This document shows, in pieces, positions 34,210-43,075 of a stretch of DNA of 64,000 nt. The stretch spans positions 1-64,000 of the forward strand of contig DAIQNR010000015.1 of NCBI GenBank assembly GCA_036788295.1. The letters run 5' to 3'. Both the position numbers and the translations under genes were made by a program. The notes below the pieces were generated by a model. The model made no database searches and had not been told where the DNA came from. It saw only the letters and a program-made list of their open reading frames with translations. How positions within the stretch are numbered: the first letter of the stretch is position 1; every line of letters begins with the position of its first letter. The stretch is from JAHQVK01 sp036788295. GTDB taxonomy: Bacteria > Myxococcota > Kuafuiibacteriia > Kuafuiibacteriales > Kuafuiibacteriaceae.

Positions 34210-36279
34210 TCATGCGGCCGAACGGCCGCGCTCCTGGTGTTCGAGGGCGGTCGCGAGACCGGCCGGGTCGAGGATGAGCGCCACGTCGCCGTCTCCGAGG
34301 ATCGTGGCCCCGGAGATGCCGACGAGCCCGCGATAGGCTCGGCCCAGGCTCTTGATGACCGTCTGCTGCTGCCCGATGACCTCGTCCACCACGAAGCCGT
34401 GTCGTCGGCCCTCCTGGTGGGTGATGATGAGTTTCTGGTGTTCGGCTGGCCCGGCTCGCTCCCCGAACCATGGGCCGAGGTTGAAATAGGGGACGACTTC
34501 GCCTCGGACTTCGAGGATCTCGCATCCGCCGTGGTGCGCCGCGCCGTCGAACTTCTTCCTGCCCGCGGCCGGCAGCGGCACGCACTCCTCGACCTGGCTC
34601 AGTGGCAGGACATAGCGCGAGCCTCCGACCCGGACGAGCAGGCCCTCGATGATGGCCAAGGTCAGCGGCAAGGAGATCTGCACCGTCGTCCCCTCCCCGA
34701 GGCGGGAGCGCACCGAGATCTCCCCCCGCAGCGCCTTCACCGCGCTCTTGACCGCATCCATGCCCACCCCCCGGCCGGACAGCTCGGACAGCTGGTCGGC
34801 GGTGGAGAAGCCCGGGGCGAAGATCAGCTCCTGCAGCTCTTCCTCGGTCAGCTCCGCCTTTTCGTCGATGATCCCCCGCTCGATCGCCTTCTTTCGGATC
34901 TTCTGGGCGTCGAGCCCTTTGCCGTCGTCGCGAACCTCGATCACCACCGTCGCGTCTCGGTGCCGAGCGCCGAGATACAAAGTCCCGGTTGGGTTCTTTC
35001 CCTGGTCGCGCCGGACATCCGGCGGCTCGAGCCCATGGTCGAGCGCGTTTCGAATGAGATGGACGAGCGGGTCGCCGAGCTTGTCGATGACCGTCTTGTC
35101 GAGCTCGGTCTCCTCGCCTTCGGTCTCGAGGCGGATCTGCTTGTCGAGCTGCTGCGCCACATCCCTCACGAGTCGCTTGTAGCGGGTGAAGGTCGCGCCA
35201 ATGGGGAGCATGCGCAGACCCATCGCGCTGTCGCGGAGGCTCGCGCACATGCGCTCGAGGTCCTCGGCTACGGAGCCGAAGTCGGGGTCCCCCGACCGCT
35301 TCGCGAGGTCGGCGAGCCGGGCTTGCGCGATGACGAGCTCGCCTACGAGGTCGACCAGGACGTCGAGCTTGGCGGTCGAGACCTTCACCATGTCCTCCGC
35401 CGGAGCGGCGGCGGCGCGGGCCGCTGGCGGCGCCGCCTTCTTCGGGCTGGGGAGGTCGCCGTGCACCGGCGTATCGGTGAGCACCGCCGCGAGCGCGCCG
35501 ATGTCACCCCGAGACAGCGGCTCGACGAGCTCGTCCGAAAGGGCGTCGATCGCGTCGTGCCTGACGTCGGTGCCGAGCGGCTCTACGAGCAGTTCCGCGC
35601 GATCGGAGAGGAAAAACAGCGCCTCCTCGATCGCGTCTCGGTCGTGCTCGCCGATGAACAGCGCCCGCCAGGACAGATGGAGGTGGCCCGGCTCGAGCTC
35701 GGCGAGCGGCGGGGCAGGCAGCGCGGCGCCGGTGATGAGCAGGCCGCCGAGACGCTCGAGCCCGCGCAGGGTGTCGAGCGGATCGAGCCCGTCCTCGAGC
35801 AGGTCTGGCTCCGGGGTGAGGCGGATGAGCCACCCCTTCGAGCCCCAGATCTCCCCGGTCGGGACCGGTTTCGGGGCGGGCTCGCCGCTCTTCGCCCGAT
35901 TCTTCTTCGGGCCGCCCCCGCGAAGCCGCCCGAGCAGTTGGTCGGACGCCTCGGCCAGGGCCGGTCCGGCTTCCGGTCCGGCGGCGACGAGCTGCCCCAG
36001 GTGGTCGAGCGACTCCAGGGTCAAGGTCAGGAGGGCTGGGTCGAGCGGCCGCTGTCCGGAGCGGACTTCGTCAAACGCTGACTCGAGCCGGTGGGTGAAC
36101 CGCTCGACCTCGGAGAAGCCGGCCATCGCCCCCGAGCCCTTCAGCGTGTGAAGGGCCCGAAATGCGCCGTCGATGAGCTCGCCGTTCGTTGGGTCCTCGT
36201 CGAGCCCGAGCAGGGCCTGCTCGAGCGCCTCGAGGACATCCTTGGCCTCCGTGACATAGGCTTGCTGCAGGGCGTCCAT
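34210..36279 (-). CDS. cheA: Chemotaxis histidine kinase CheA
   Basis: The 689-residue kinase has an Hpt domain with the phospho-His in RALHTLKGSGAM (His44), and a long middle region of Pro/Ala linkers with a divergent P2-like part. A dimerisation helix pair (KVSTAKLDVLVDLVGELVIAQARL) precedes an HATPase domain with LIRNALDHGLE, DDGKGL and GRGVGMDAV. The C-terminal CheW-like domain (about 565-680) is complete. GGAGG five bases upstream supports the ATG at 36277-36279, which shares a base with the STAS stop. Output would be a response regulator encoded elsewhere, as none but CheB is here. Confidence 0.95.
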   Translation of the reverse strand: MDALQQAYVTEAKDVLEALEQALLGLDEDPTNGELIDGAFRALHTLKGSGAMAGFSEVERFTHRLESAFDEVRSGQRPLDPALLTLTLESLDHLGQLVAAGPEAGPALAEASDQLLGRLRGGGPKKNRAKSGEPAPKPVPTGEIWGSKGWLIRLTPEPDLLEDGLDPLDTLRGLERLGGLLITGAALPAPPLAELEPGHLHLSWRALFIGEHDRDAIEEALFFLSDRAELLVEPLGTDVRHDAIDALSDELVEPLSRGDIGALAAVLTDTPVHGDLPSPKKAAPPAARAAAAPAEDMVKVSTAKLDVLVDLVGELVIAQARLADLAKRSGDPDFGSVAEDLERMCASLRDSAMGLRMLPIGATFTRYKRLVRDVAQQLDKQIRLETEGEETELDKTVIDKLGDPLVHLIRNALDHGLEPPDVRRDQGKNPTGTLYLGARHRDATVVIEVRDDGKGLDAQKIRKKAIERGIIDEKAELTEEELQELIFAPGFSTADQLSELSGRGVGMDAVKSAVKALRGEISVRSRLGEGTTVQISLPLTLAIIEGLLVRVGGSRYVLPLSQVEECVPLPAAGRKKFDGAAHHGGCEILEVRGEVVPYFNLGPWFGERAGPAEHQKLIITHQEGRRHGFVVDEVIGQQQTVIKSLGRAYRGLVGISGATILGDGDVALILDPAGLATALEHQERGRSAA

Positions 36280-36629
36280 CACGCCTCCTCGTCGAAGAAG
36301 AAGAATTGAACCCGCTCACCGCTTTGGACCCAAGGTGCCTCGAGCAGCGACGCAAACCCGGATCGCTTCAACAGCTGCTCGAAGGCGAAGCCGTGGCGCT
36401 CGACGACGAACGATTGTCGTTCGGCGGCGGCGGTCGCTTCGGCGCTGAGCAGAAGTTGAAGGAGGGAGAGGTCGGCCTCGGTCAGCTCCCCGAGATCCAC
36501 GGCGACCGGATGTCCAGAACCGAACGCTTCGAGCAGGCGCTCCTTGGTCTCGGACGCCGACGATACCGACGCCCGGCCCGCGATGTGGACGACGGCCTGG
36601 TCCTCTCGAATCTGCAGCGTGGTGGCCAC
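36279..36629 (-). CDS. STAS-domain protein at head of che operon
   Basis: The 116-residue protein is a STAS domain: VHIAGRASVSSASETKERLLEAF, then VAVDLGELTEADLSLLQLLLSA and FEQLLKRSGF. The DLSLLQLL element replaces the SSGL motif of anti-sigma antagonists, so it has no clear phosphorylatable Ser in that position. Such STAS proteins head some chemosensory operons and may modulate CheA or CheW. The start is a GTG at 36627-36629, and its stop overlaps cheA. The role is inferred from context. Confidence 0.8.
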   Translation of the reverse strand: MATTLQIREDQAVVHIAGRASVSSASETKERLLEAFGSGHPVAVDLGELTEADLSLLQLLLSAEATAAAERQSFVVERHGFAFEQLLKRSGFASLLEAPWVQSGERVQFFFFDEEA

Positions 36630-36734
36630 GCAGTCCGAATCGTGAGCCCGGAGGAGAACTGGACCGGGGACCGGGTCTGCCCCGGTGCGACATCGACGGG
36701 CCGCCCCAAGCTGAGACGGTCCGAGCGAGAAAGC

Positions 36735-37706
36735 TCAGATTCGGGGCCGTGCGCTCGAGCGTCGCCGGCCAAGGGCCCACAACAGCAATGAAGCCCCCAA
36801 CGGAGCCCCGCCGGCCGGCGCGGAGCGGCAGCCCCCGACCGCGGGTTCGTCAGCGGGGATCCAGGGCTGCTCCGGGTCCGGATCGGCAGCAGCGGCGGCG
36901 AATTCGGCTCCGCAACCCGGACCGACCCGGAGCGCGCCGGTCGTCGGGAAGCGATGGGTTCGGCCCCTGGCGTCGGTCAGCCGGAAGATGAGGTCGGAGC
37001 AGCGATCCGGGGCCGGTGCCGTGCCCGTCCACATCCGGTGTCCGGGGTTTCCCACCTCGGGAGCGAGCGGAACGATGGTCCCGCCGATCACCGCCTCGAC
37101 CTTCGTCGCTGCCCGGCCGCCCGGGTCATGGGCGTGGGCGGCGAGCCGCAGGTTGGCACCGTCCGGAAACGGGGCTGCCCCGACCAGCGCGGGGACGGCG
37201 AGGTTTCGCCTGGTCCCGAAGTTCTGGACCCACCGCGGCCCGGCCGAGACCCCGGTGCCGAGCGCGTTCCAGCCCGGGTGGAGGAGGTTGGCGCGGTGCC
37301 CGTCGCTGTTCATCCACGCCTCGAGCACCCGGAACTCGTCCGCCTGCCGAATGGCGATGTTCTCGCCCACCGGACCGGAGAAGAACCGCTCGAGCCGGTC
37401 TTGAAACGACGTGCCGTCGCAGCTGGCGTGGGTGAAGCAGCCCGCGTTCGCCATGTCGTCGGCGTGAAACCGCGCCGCCGCAAACAGGTCGGCGTCGAGC
37501 GCGACCGGGGGCTGGGGCTCGGGGCCTGCGAGCGAAAGGTCCCACCCAGGGAACTGGTGCGGCGCGGCCCGAACCTGGTTGGTCAGCAGGTGCAGGCGCC
37601 GCTCCTGCATGCTGGGCCGGCCCTCGGCGTCGGACTCGCCGTAGGCGAGAGCCGATCCGGGCAGCAGCGATGCACACGCCGCCATCCATCGAAGCGAAGC
37701 TCCCAT
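36735..37706 (-). CDS. Secreted CAP-domain protein with MYXO-CTERM-like tail
   Basis: The 323-residue protein has a signal peptide (residues 1-21) followed by a CAP/SCP domain: LHLLTNQVRAAPH, ARFHADDMANAGCFTHASCDG, GENIA and HRANLLHPGWNALGTG. The middle resembles a beta-rich appendage. The C-terminus ends with GGCRS, a hydrophobic stretch (APLGASLLLWALG) and RRRSSAR, the layout of MYXO-CTERM sorting signals that anchor proteins to the cell surface in myxobacteria. CAP proteins have varied roles, including lipid binding and proteolysis. The ATG at 37706 removes a non-conserved leader. It lies between smc and the che operon on the same strand. Confidence 0.8.
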   Translation of the reverse strand: MGASLRWMAACASLLPGSALAYGESDAEGRPSMQERRLHLLTNQVRAAPHQFPGWDLSLAGPEPQPPVALDADLFAAARFHADDMANAGCFTHASCDGTSFQDRLERFFSGPVGENIAIRQADEFRVLEAWMNSDGHRANLLHPGWNALGTGVSAGPRWVQNFGTRRNLAVPALVGAAPFPDGANLRLAAHAHDPGGRAATKVEAVIGGTIVPLAPEVGNPGHRMWTGTAPAPDRCSDLIFRLTDARGRTHRFPTTGALRVGPGCGAEFAAAAADPDPEQPWIPADEPAVGGCRSAPAGGAPLGASLLLWALGRRRSSARPRI

Positions 37707-37756
37707 CGGGGTCAGGCTATACCATCCGACCGGCGGTCCGGGCGGGACAAAGGCGG

Positions 37757-40700
37757 TCACACCGCCCGCAGCTCGGTGCGCTCGGAGGCGGCCACGTCGA
37801 CGGGCACGATCTTCGAGATCCCGGGGGTCTCCATCGTGACCCCGTACAGCCGGTCGGGAAGCTCCATGGTGCGCTTGTTGTGGGTGATGAGCACGAACTG
37901 CGAGATCGGCGACATCTCTCTCAGCATCTCGTTGTAGCGGCCGACGTTGGCCTCGTCGAGCGGAGCGTCGACCTCATCGAGCAGGCAGAACGGGGTCGGC
38001 TTGATGAGGAAGATGCCGAAGATGAGGGAGACCGCGGTCAGCGCCTTCTCCCCGCCCGACAGCAGGTTGACGCTCTGGAGCTTCTTGCCCGGCGGCTGGG
38101 CCATGATCTCGATGCCCGACTCGAGCGGGTTTTTCTCGTCCATCATCACGAGCGCGCACCGGCCGCCGGAGAAGAGCTTCGGAAACACTTGCTGGAACTT
38201 CTCGTTCACCAGGCGGAACGCTTCGACGTAGCGATCCCGGCTCGTGGTGTTGATCTTTCGGATGGCGGCGCGCAGGGCGTCGAGCGCCTGCTCCAGGTCT
38301 TGCTTCTGGGAGGAGAGGTGGTCGTGCCTCGCCCGGACCACCTCGAACTCTTCGAGCGCGGTGAGGTTTATCGCTCCGAACTCTGCGAGCTGCTTTTCGA
38401 GCTTCTTGGCCCGCCGTCGCTCGGCGTCGGTGGGAGGAGGCGAGAGGTGGTGGTCCACCAGGATTTCGGTGAGCTCGAGCCGGTGCCGTTCTCGAACCTG
38501 GGCCTCGAGGCTCTCGCAACCGAGCTCGAGCTCGCGCCGCTTCAGCTCCGCCTTGTTGAGCCGGGCCTTCACCCGCTCGAGCGCGTCTCGCCTGGTTCGG
38601 GCGTCCGACTCGCGGCCCCCGAGACCGCCTTTGTCTCGCTCGAGATCGGCCCGCTGGGCCTCCACCCGCGCCGTCGCTTCGGCCACCTCGACCTCGAGCT
38701 GCCCGATCGCGGCCCGCTCGCTGGTCAGGCGCTCGGCGAGGCTCGTCCGCTCCGCTTCGCTCTTGTCGAGCACCGAGAGCAGCCGCTCGAGCCGCCGGTC
38801 GATCTCCTCGAGGCGGCTCGTCACCCTGGCCAAACCCCGGCGGGATCCGTCCTGTCGCTCCTTGCGGGCGGCGACGCCCACCTTGAGGTGGGTGATCGCC
38901 TCGGAGAGCTCGCGGGCCTGCTGCTCGAGCGCCTCCAGGGCATCGGCGGCGTCGGCCACCCGGTGCTCGGCGTCGGCGTGGGCCAGCTCGATGCTCCGGA
39001 TCGCCTCTTCCGTCGCGGTGGCCTCGGCGCGAAGGGCCTCGAGGTCGGCGGCGAGCCGCTCGGCGTCCGCTTCGCTGCGCTCCGCCGACGAGACCTCCTG
39101 CTGCGCCCGGTCCCGAAGCCCGGCGATGTCCCGCTCGAAGCTCACGATGGACAAGGCTCCAGCCTGGCCTTCGGCCGACATCGACTTCACGCGGGCGGCG
39201 AGACGCTCGATCTGCGCCCGAACGTCGCGCTTTTTGGCCTCCGCTTCTGCGATCCGGGCCTCGAGGCCTCGGACTTCGGTCTGAAGGGCCTCGATCTCCC
39301 GTTTTTGGGCGAGCAGTCCGGCCGAAACCCCGGCCGAGGAGCCGCCGGTGAACAACCCCATCGGATCGAGCACCTCCCCGGCGAGGGTGACGAGCGTCTT
39401 TCGGTGGCCGTTGTGAAGCCAGAGCGCGTGGGCCTTCTCTAGGTCCTCGACGACGACCACGTCGCCGAGCAGCGCCTCCGCCACCGGCTCGAAGCCGGGC
39501 CGGGCCCTCACGAGGTCCACCATCTTTCCGCAGACCCGAGGGTCGTCGAGGTCGGGCCAGTCGCCGTCCTCCTCCTCGATCCATCGCGGCATCGGCGCGT
39601 CGATCGCAGAGAGCGCCGGCCGCTCCGTGGCCATCGCCGGGACCGGGAGCGGGAACTCCGAAGCGCTGAGCTCGCCCCCGACCTCGGTGGGGATCTCCTT
39701 TGGGACCCCCCGGGGGGGTGCGGTGGAGACCGCGTCCCGAGCCTCGAGCCGGGGCGCCCACGGGGCGTGATCGAGGCGGAGGTCGAGCGGCACGAAGGTC
39801 GAGCGCCCGTGACCGCCGTCGCGAAGAAAGCGGACCGCGTCGAAGCCGTCCTGCTGCTCGGTCACCACCACCGACATCAGCCGCTCGCCGAGCACGGCCT
39901 CCACCGCCGTTTCGAACTTCGGGTCGGCGGCGAGGACGTCGGCGACGAGCCCGCGCAGGCCGGGCTGCTCGTGCTGCATCACCGCTCGGACCGCGTCGGA
40001 GCAGCCCTCGTAGTTGGCGCGGATCTGCTCGAGGGAGCGAAGACGGGACCGCCGGTCGGAGAGGCGCTCCCGGTGCCGGCCGATCTCGGCCTCCACCTCT
40101 TCTCCGTGGGTTCGCAGCTCGCCGAGCCGCCGCTCTTCGTGGCCGAGCTCCTCCTCGAGCGCGAGCTTCATCTGCCTGCGCTCCGATAGATCTCGCTCGA
40201 GCTTTCCCACCCTCTTTCGAGTCTCTTCGGCCCGGGTTCGAGCCGAACCTCCATCCTGGCGGGCCGCGGCCGCCCGACCCTCGAGGTCGTCGGCTCGGCG
40301 GGCGAGGCTCTCGATGGCGCTCCTTCGGCGGGCGAGCGCAGTGAGGCCCTCGACGAGCGACTGCTTCTCCCGCTCGAGCCCGGCGCGTGCCTCGGTGATG
40401 CGTTCGCCGAGCGCGTCGAGCGCGATCTCCCTGACTTCGAGCTGCCGCCCCTCCTCGCCGGCGTCCTCGACCAGCGAAGACACCGCCGCCTCGAGCTCGG
40501 CGCGCTCGGTCCGGGCGCTCGCCTGCTCTTCGAGCAGCGCCGCCCGCTCGGCCGAGGCCTCGACCATGCGCTCCTCGAGCTTCGCGTCCTCGCGGACCAG
40601 GAACTCGGCGCTCTGCCTGGCCCGGTCGAGGGCGCGGGACAGCTCGTTGAGGGAGGACTCCTCGGCCCGCACCGCCTCGTCCTTGGCGGCGAGCGAGGCC

Positions 40701-41527
40701 CGCTCGTCGATGAGCGCCGCCTCCTCCTCCTCGACCGCCGCTCGTTCGGCTTCGACCGCGGAGAACAGCTCGTCGTGGCGGCTTCGCTCGAAGCGGAGCA
40801 GCGCCTCGAGCTCGAGGTAGCGGTGGGCTGCGGCGTGCAGGTCGAGCCCCTTCAGCTCCGCCCGCATCGCCTTGTAGCGCTCGGATCTCTCCGCCTGCTT
40901 CTCGAGCGTGGCCCGGCGGGCCGACAGCTCCGAGACCAGGTCCCGCACCCTCAGCAGGTTCTGCTCGGTGGCGGCGATGCGCCGCTCCGCCTGCTTTCGC
41001 CGGGCCTTGTAGCGGCTGACGCCGGCCGCGTCCTCGATGAGCGCCCGCCGCTCCTCCGGCCGCGCGGTCACGATGAGGCCGATTCGACCCTGCTCGATGA
41101 TCGCGTAGGCGTTCTTGCCGATACCTGTCCCCATGAACAGGTCCAGGATGTCGCGGAGGCGGCAGCCGACCCCGTTGATCGCGTACTCGGAGGTGCCGTC
41201 CCGGTAGAGGCGGCGGGTGACGCCGATCTCCTCGTAGCGGCTGTACTCGGGCGGGACGAGCAGCCCGTCGTTCTTGAACGCGATCGTCACCTCCGCCATC
41301 CCGGCCGGGCCCCGCGCTTCGCACCCGGCGAAGATCACGTCCTGCATGCCGAGACCGCGCAGGTGCTTGGCGGACTGCTCGCCCATCACCCAGCGAATCG
41401 CGTCCACGATGTTGGATTTGCCGCAGCCGTTCGGGCCGACCACGCCGGTGATGCCGTCGCCGAACTTCAGGACCGTTCGGTCGGCGAAGCTCTTGAACCC
41501 CTGGATTTCGAGCCGCCGGATCTTCAT
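37757..41527 (-). CDS. smc: Chromosome segregation protein SMC
   Basis: SMC condenses and segregates chromosomes with ScpAB. The 1256-residue protein has the N-terminal ATP head (RLEIQGFKSFADRT, GPNGCGKSNIVDAI), long coiled coils, a hinge and the C-terminal head (LLSGGEKALTAVSLIF signature; FCLLDEVDAPLDEANV Walker B). The hinge (about 510-690) contains an unusual low-complexity, Pro/Glu-rich insertion at about 585-660. The ATG at 41527 fits family N-termini. Upstream lies a 598-base non-coding stretch with a gapped tandem repeat. scpA and scpB are not in the window. Confidence 0.96.
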   Translation of the reverse strand: MKIRRLEIQGFKSFADRTVLKFGDGITGVVGPNGCGKSNIVDAIRWVMGEQSAKHLRGLGMQDVIFAGCEARGPAGMAEVTIAFKNDGLLVPPEYSRYEEIGVTRRLYRDGTSEYAINGVGCRLRDILDLFMGTGIGKNAYAIIEQGRIGLIVTARPEERRALIEDAAGVSRYKARRKQAERRIAATEQNLLRVRDLVSELSARRATLEKQAERSERYKAMRAELKGLDLHAAAHRYLELEALLRFERSRHDELFSAVEAERAAVEEEEAALIDERASLAAKDEAVRAEESSLNELSRALDRARQSAEFLVREDAKLEERMVEASAERAALLEEQASARTERAELEAAVSSLVEDAGEEGRQLEVREIALDALGERITEARAGLEREKQSLVEGLTALARRRSAIESLARRADDLEGRAAAARQDGGSARTRAEETRKRVGKLERDLSERRQMKLALEEELGHEERRLGELRTHGEEVEAEIGRHRERLSDRRSRLRSLEQIRANYEGCSDAVRAVMQHEQPGLRGLVADVLAADPKFETAVEAVLGERLMSVVVTEQQDGFDAVRFLRDGGHGRSTFVPLDLRLDHAPWAPRLEARDAVSTAPPRGVPKEIPTEVGGELSASEFPLPVPAMATERPALSAIDAPMPRWIEEEDGDWPDLDDPRVCGKMVDLVRARPGFEPVAEALLGDVVVVEDLEKAHALWLHNGHRKTLVTLAGEVLDPMGLFTGGSSAGVSAGLLAQKREIEALQTEVRGLEARIAEAEAKKRDVRAQIERLAARVKSMSAEGQAGALSIVSFERDIAGLRDRAQQEVSSAERSEADAERLAADLEALRAEATATEEAIRSIELAHADAEHRVADAADALEALEQQARELSEAITHLKVGVAARKERQDGSRRGLARVTSRLEEIDRRLERLLSVLDKSEAERTSLAERLTSERAAIGQLEVEVAEATARVEAQRADLERDKGGLGGRESDARTRRDALERVKARLNKAELKRRELELGCESLEAQVRERHRLELTEILVDHHLSPPPTDAERRRAKKLEKQLAEFGAINLTALEEFEVVRARHDHLSSQKQDLEQALDALRAAIRKINTTSRDRYVEAFRLVNEKFQQVFPKLFSGGRCALVMMDEKNPLESGIEIMAQPPGKKLQSVNLLSGGEKALTAVSLIFGIFLIKPTPFCLLDEVDAPLDEANVGRYNEMLREMSPISQFVLITHNKRTMELPDRLYGVTMETPGISKIVPVDVAASERTELRAV

Positions 41528-41780
41528 GCGCCGGCAATCCCCTACGCGGGCCCTCCGCCGATTGGCAACCCTTCTCCTGGGGGCTCCTCGAATCCGGACC
41601 CCCAAGATGTTGGGTAGGCAAGCTGCTCCGGGGCGAAGAGGGCGGCCAAGCGCCGAAGAAGAGCGCAGCGGCCGTGGGCCCCGCGCGCCGGTCGGCGCGG
41701 CCAGCCGGTCGCGGACTGGGGTCTGGCCGACGGCCGAAGCCGGAGCGCGAGAGGAGGAGCCGGAGCGCGAGAGGAGGACA

Positions 41781-42007
41781 CCGGAGCCAGAAGGTCCGGA
41801 GCCAGAAGGTCCGGAGCCAGAAGGTCCGGAGCCAGANNNNNNNNNNNNNNNNNNNNNNNNNNNNNNNNNNNNNNNNNNNNNNNNNNNNNNNNNNNNNNNN
41901 NNNNNNNNNNNNNNNNNNNNNNNNNNNNNNNNNNNNCGGAGCCAGAAGGTCCGGAGCCAGAAGGTCCGGAGCCAGAAGGTCCGGAGCCAGAAGGTCCGGA
42001 GCCAGAG
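41781..42007. repeat. 15-bp tandem repeat interrupted by assembly gap
   Basis: Head-to-tail copies of CCGGAGCCAGAAGGT run from 41781 to 41836 (about 3.7 copies) and resume from 41937 to 42007 (about 4.8 copies). Between them are 100 Ns, a standard-size placeholder gap. The assembler evidently failed in this repeat, so the true copy number is unknown. On the plus strand it would read (GPEPE)n, on the minus strand (TFWLR)n. Confidence 0.9.
41837..41936. other. Assembly gap (100 N)
   Basis: This is a run of exactly 100 unresolved bases inside the tandem repeat. The length is a convention and does not measure the missing sequence. Confidence 0.99.
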
Positions 42008-42125
42008 GACCGGCCGTAGCGAGAGGATGAGCCGGGTCAGAGACCGGGGCCCGATGGACGATGCGGCGGCCGGTGCGAACTCGAGCGATCCGGCGTTCTC
42101 AGGATGGATCCTGCGTTGGCGGGGC

Positions 42126-42959
42126 TCAGGCCCCGAACAGCTCACGGAAGCGGGGATGCGCCCTCAGCGGGTCGAACTTTCGATCCGCCTCCACCCACGC
42201 CCGGACGCGCTCGCCGTCCAGACCGAGGGCCCGGGCCAGCTCGTCGAGGGACTCCTCCGGTCGGCTCCACGCCGAGTACAGGGCGGCGAGGTGGTAGGCC
42301 ACGAGCACCTCGTTCGGGTCGAGGCGGGCGGCCGATTGCAACGCCCGCTCCGCCTCGTCGTAAAAGCCCTGAAACACGAAGGCGATCCCGAGGTCGATCC
42401 ACGCGTCGAGGTTCTCTTCCTCGGCCTTGGTCACCTCCCGAAGGTGGCGGATGGCCTCCGCGTACTCGCCGATGTCGATGAGCGACGCGGCGAGCTCCTG
42501 CTTGGCGCCGTGGTCGTCCGGGTCGAGCATCACCGCCGTTCGGAACGCGGCGATCGCCTTTTCGTGCTCGCCTTGGTCCACGAAGCACAGGCCGAGGTTC
42601 ACGTGGGCGTCCGGGTACTCGTATTCGAGCTGGATGGCCTGCTGGTACTCGTCGATCGCCATGTCCTCGCCGTGCGCGGACAGAAAGCAGGCGAGGTTGT
42701 AGTGCGCGGCCGGGTTGTCGGGCTCGAGCCGCAGCGCCTCGAGGTAGGATTGGAGCGCGAGCAGGAATTTGCCCTGCTGCCCGTAGACCCGGGCCAGGTT
42801 GTCGTGGGCGTGGGCCGACTCCGGGTCGAGCTCGATCGCCCTTTGGAACGCCTTGACCGCCTCTTCGAGCCAGTTTCGATCGGCCGCCTCGATCCCGCGC
42901 GCGTTGTGGAGGTCCGACTCTTGCTGGCGGCGGATGCGGTCGCGGTCGTCGTCGGCCAT
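42126..42959 (-). CDS. TPR-repeat protein
   Basis: The 277-residue cytosolic protein is made of about six tetratricopeptide repeats (residues about 20-235), for example AVKAFQRAIELDPESAHAHDNLARVY and ALQSYLEALRLEPDNPAAHYNLACFL. Such solenoids mediate protein-protein contacts. The C-terminal segment (VRAWVEADRKFDPLRAHPRFRELF) is the typical closing helix of this myxobacterial type. The ATG at 42959 was chosen over a longer Arg-rich leader. No partner is indicated. Confidence 0.88.
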   Translation of the reverse strand: MADDDRDRIRRQQESDLHNARGIEAADRNWLEEAVKAFQRAIELDPESAHAHDNLARVYGQQGKFLLALQSYLEALRLEPDNPAAHYNLACFLSAHGEDMAIDEYQQAIQLEYEYPDAHVNLGLCFVDQGEHEKAIAAFRTAVMLDPDDHGAKQELAASLIDIGEYAEAIRHLREVTKAEEENLDAWIDLGIAFVFQGFYDEAERALQSAARLDPNEVLVAYHLAALYSAWSRPEESLDELARALGLDGERVRAWVEADRKFDPLRAHPRFRELFGA

Positions 42960-43075
42960 GGCCCGGTCTCCGGCAGCGGGGGCCGGCATCCGACCCCGAA
43001 ACCGCCGCTTACGCAGGGGGGGGACCGGGGTCAACGTGTTTACTCCCCTCGCCGGCGGGGCTACGTTCCGCCGCC

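Larger units (their letters stand above)
41528..42125. other. Non-coding stretch upstream of smc
   Basis: These 598 bases hold the 15-bp tandem repeat and assembly gap, two 18-bp CGGAGCGCGAGAGGAGGA-like copies at about 41740-41780, and no convincing gene. Frames through the repeat remain open only because the unit is a multiple of three. The smc promoter must lie here. Confidence 0.5.

Noticed and set aside
31729..36081. 1450-residue plus-strand open frame
   Set aside because: It runs antisense through cheR, cheW, mcp and cheA, all of which have intact family motifs, and its own product resembles no protein.
41837..41936. CRISPR-like array around the gap
   Set aside because: The repeats are contiguous 15-bp units without spacers, so this is a simple tandem repeat.
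41528..42145. Gene encoding (GPEPE)n or (TFWLR)n repeats across the gap
   Set aside because: The repeat unit is a multiple of three, so every frame stays open. No start, Shine-Dalgarno sequence or flanking domain supports translation.
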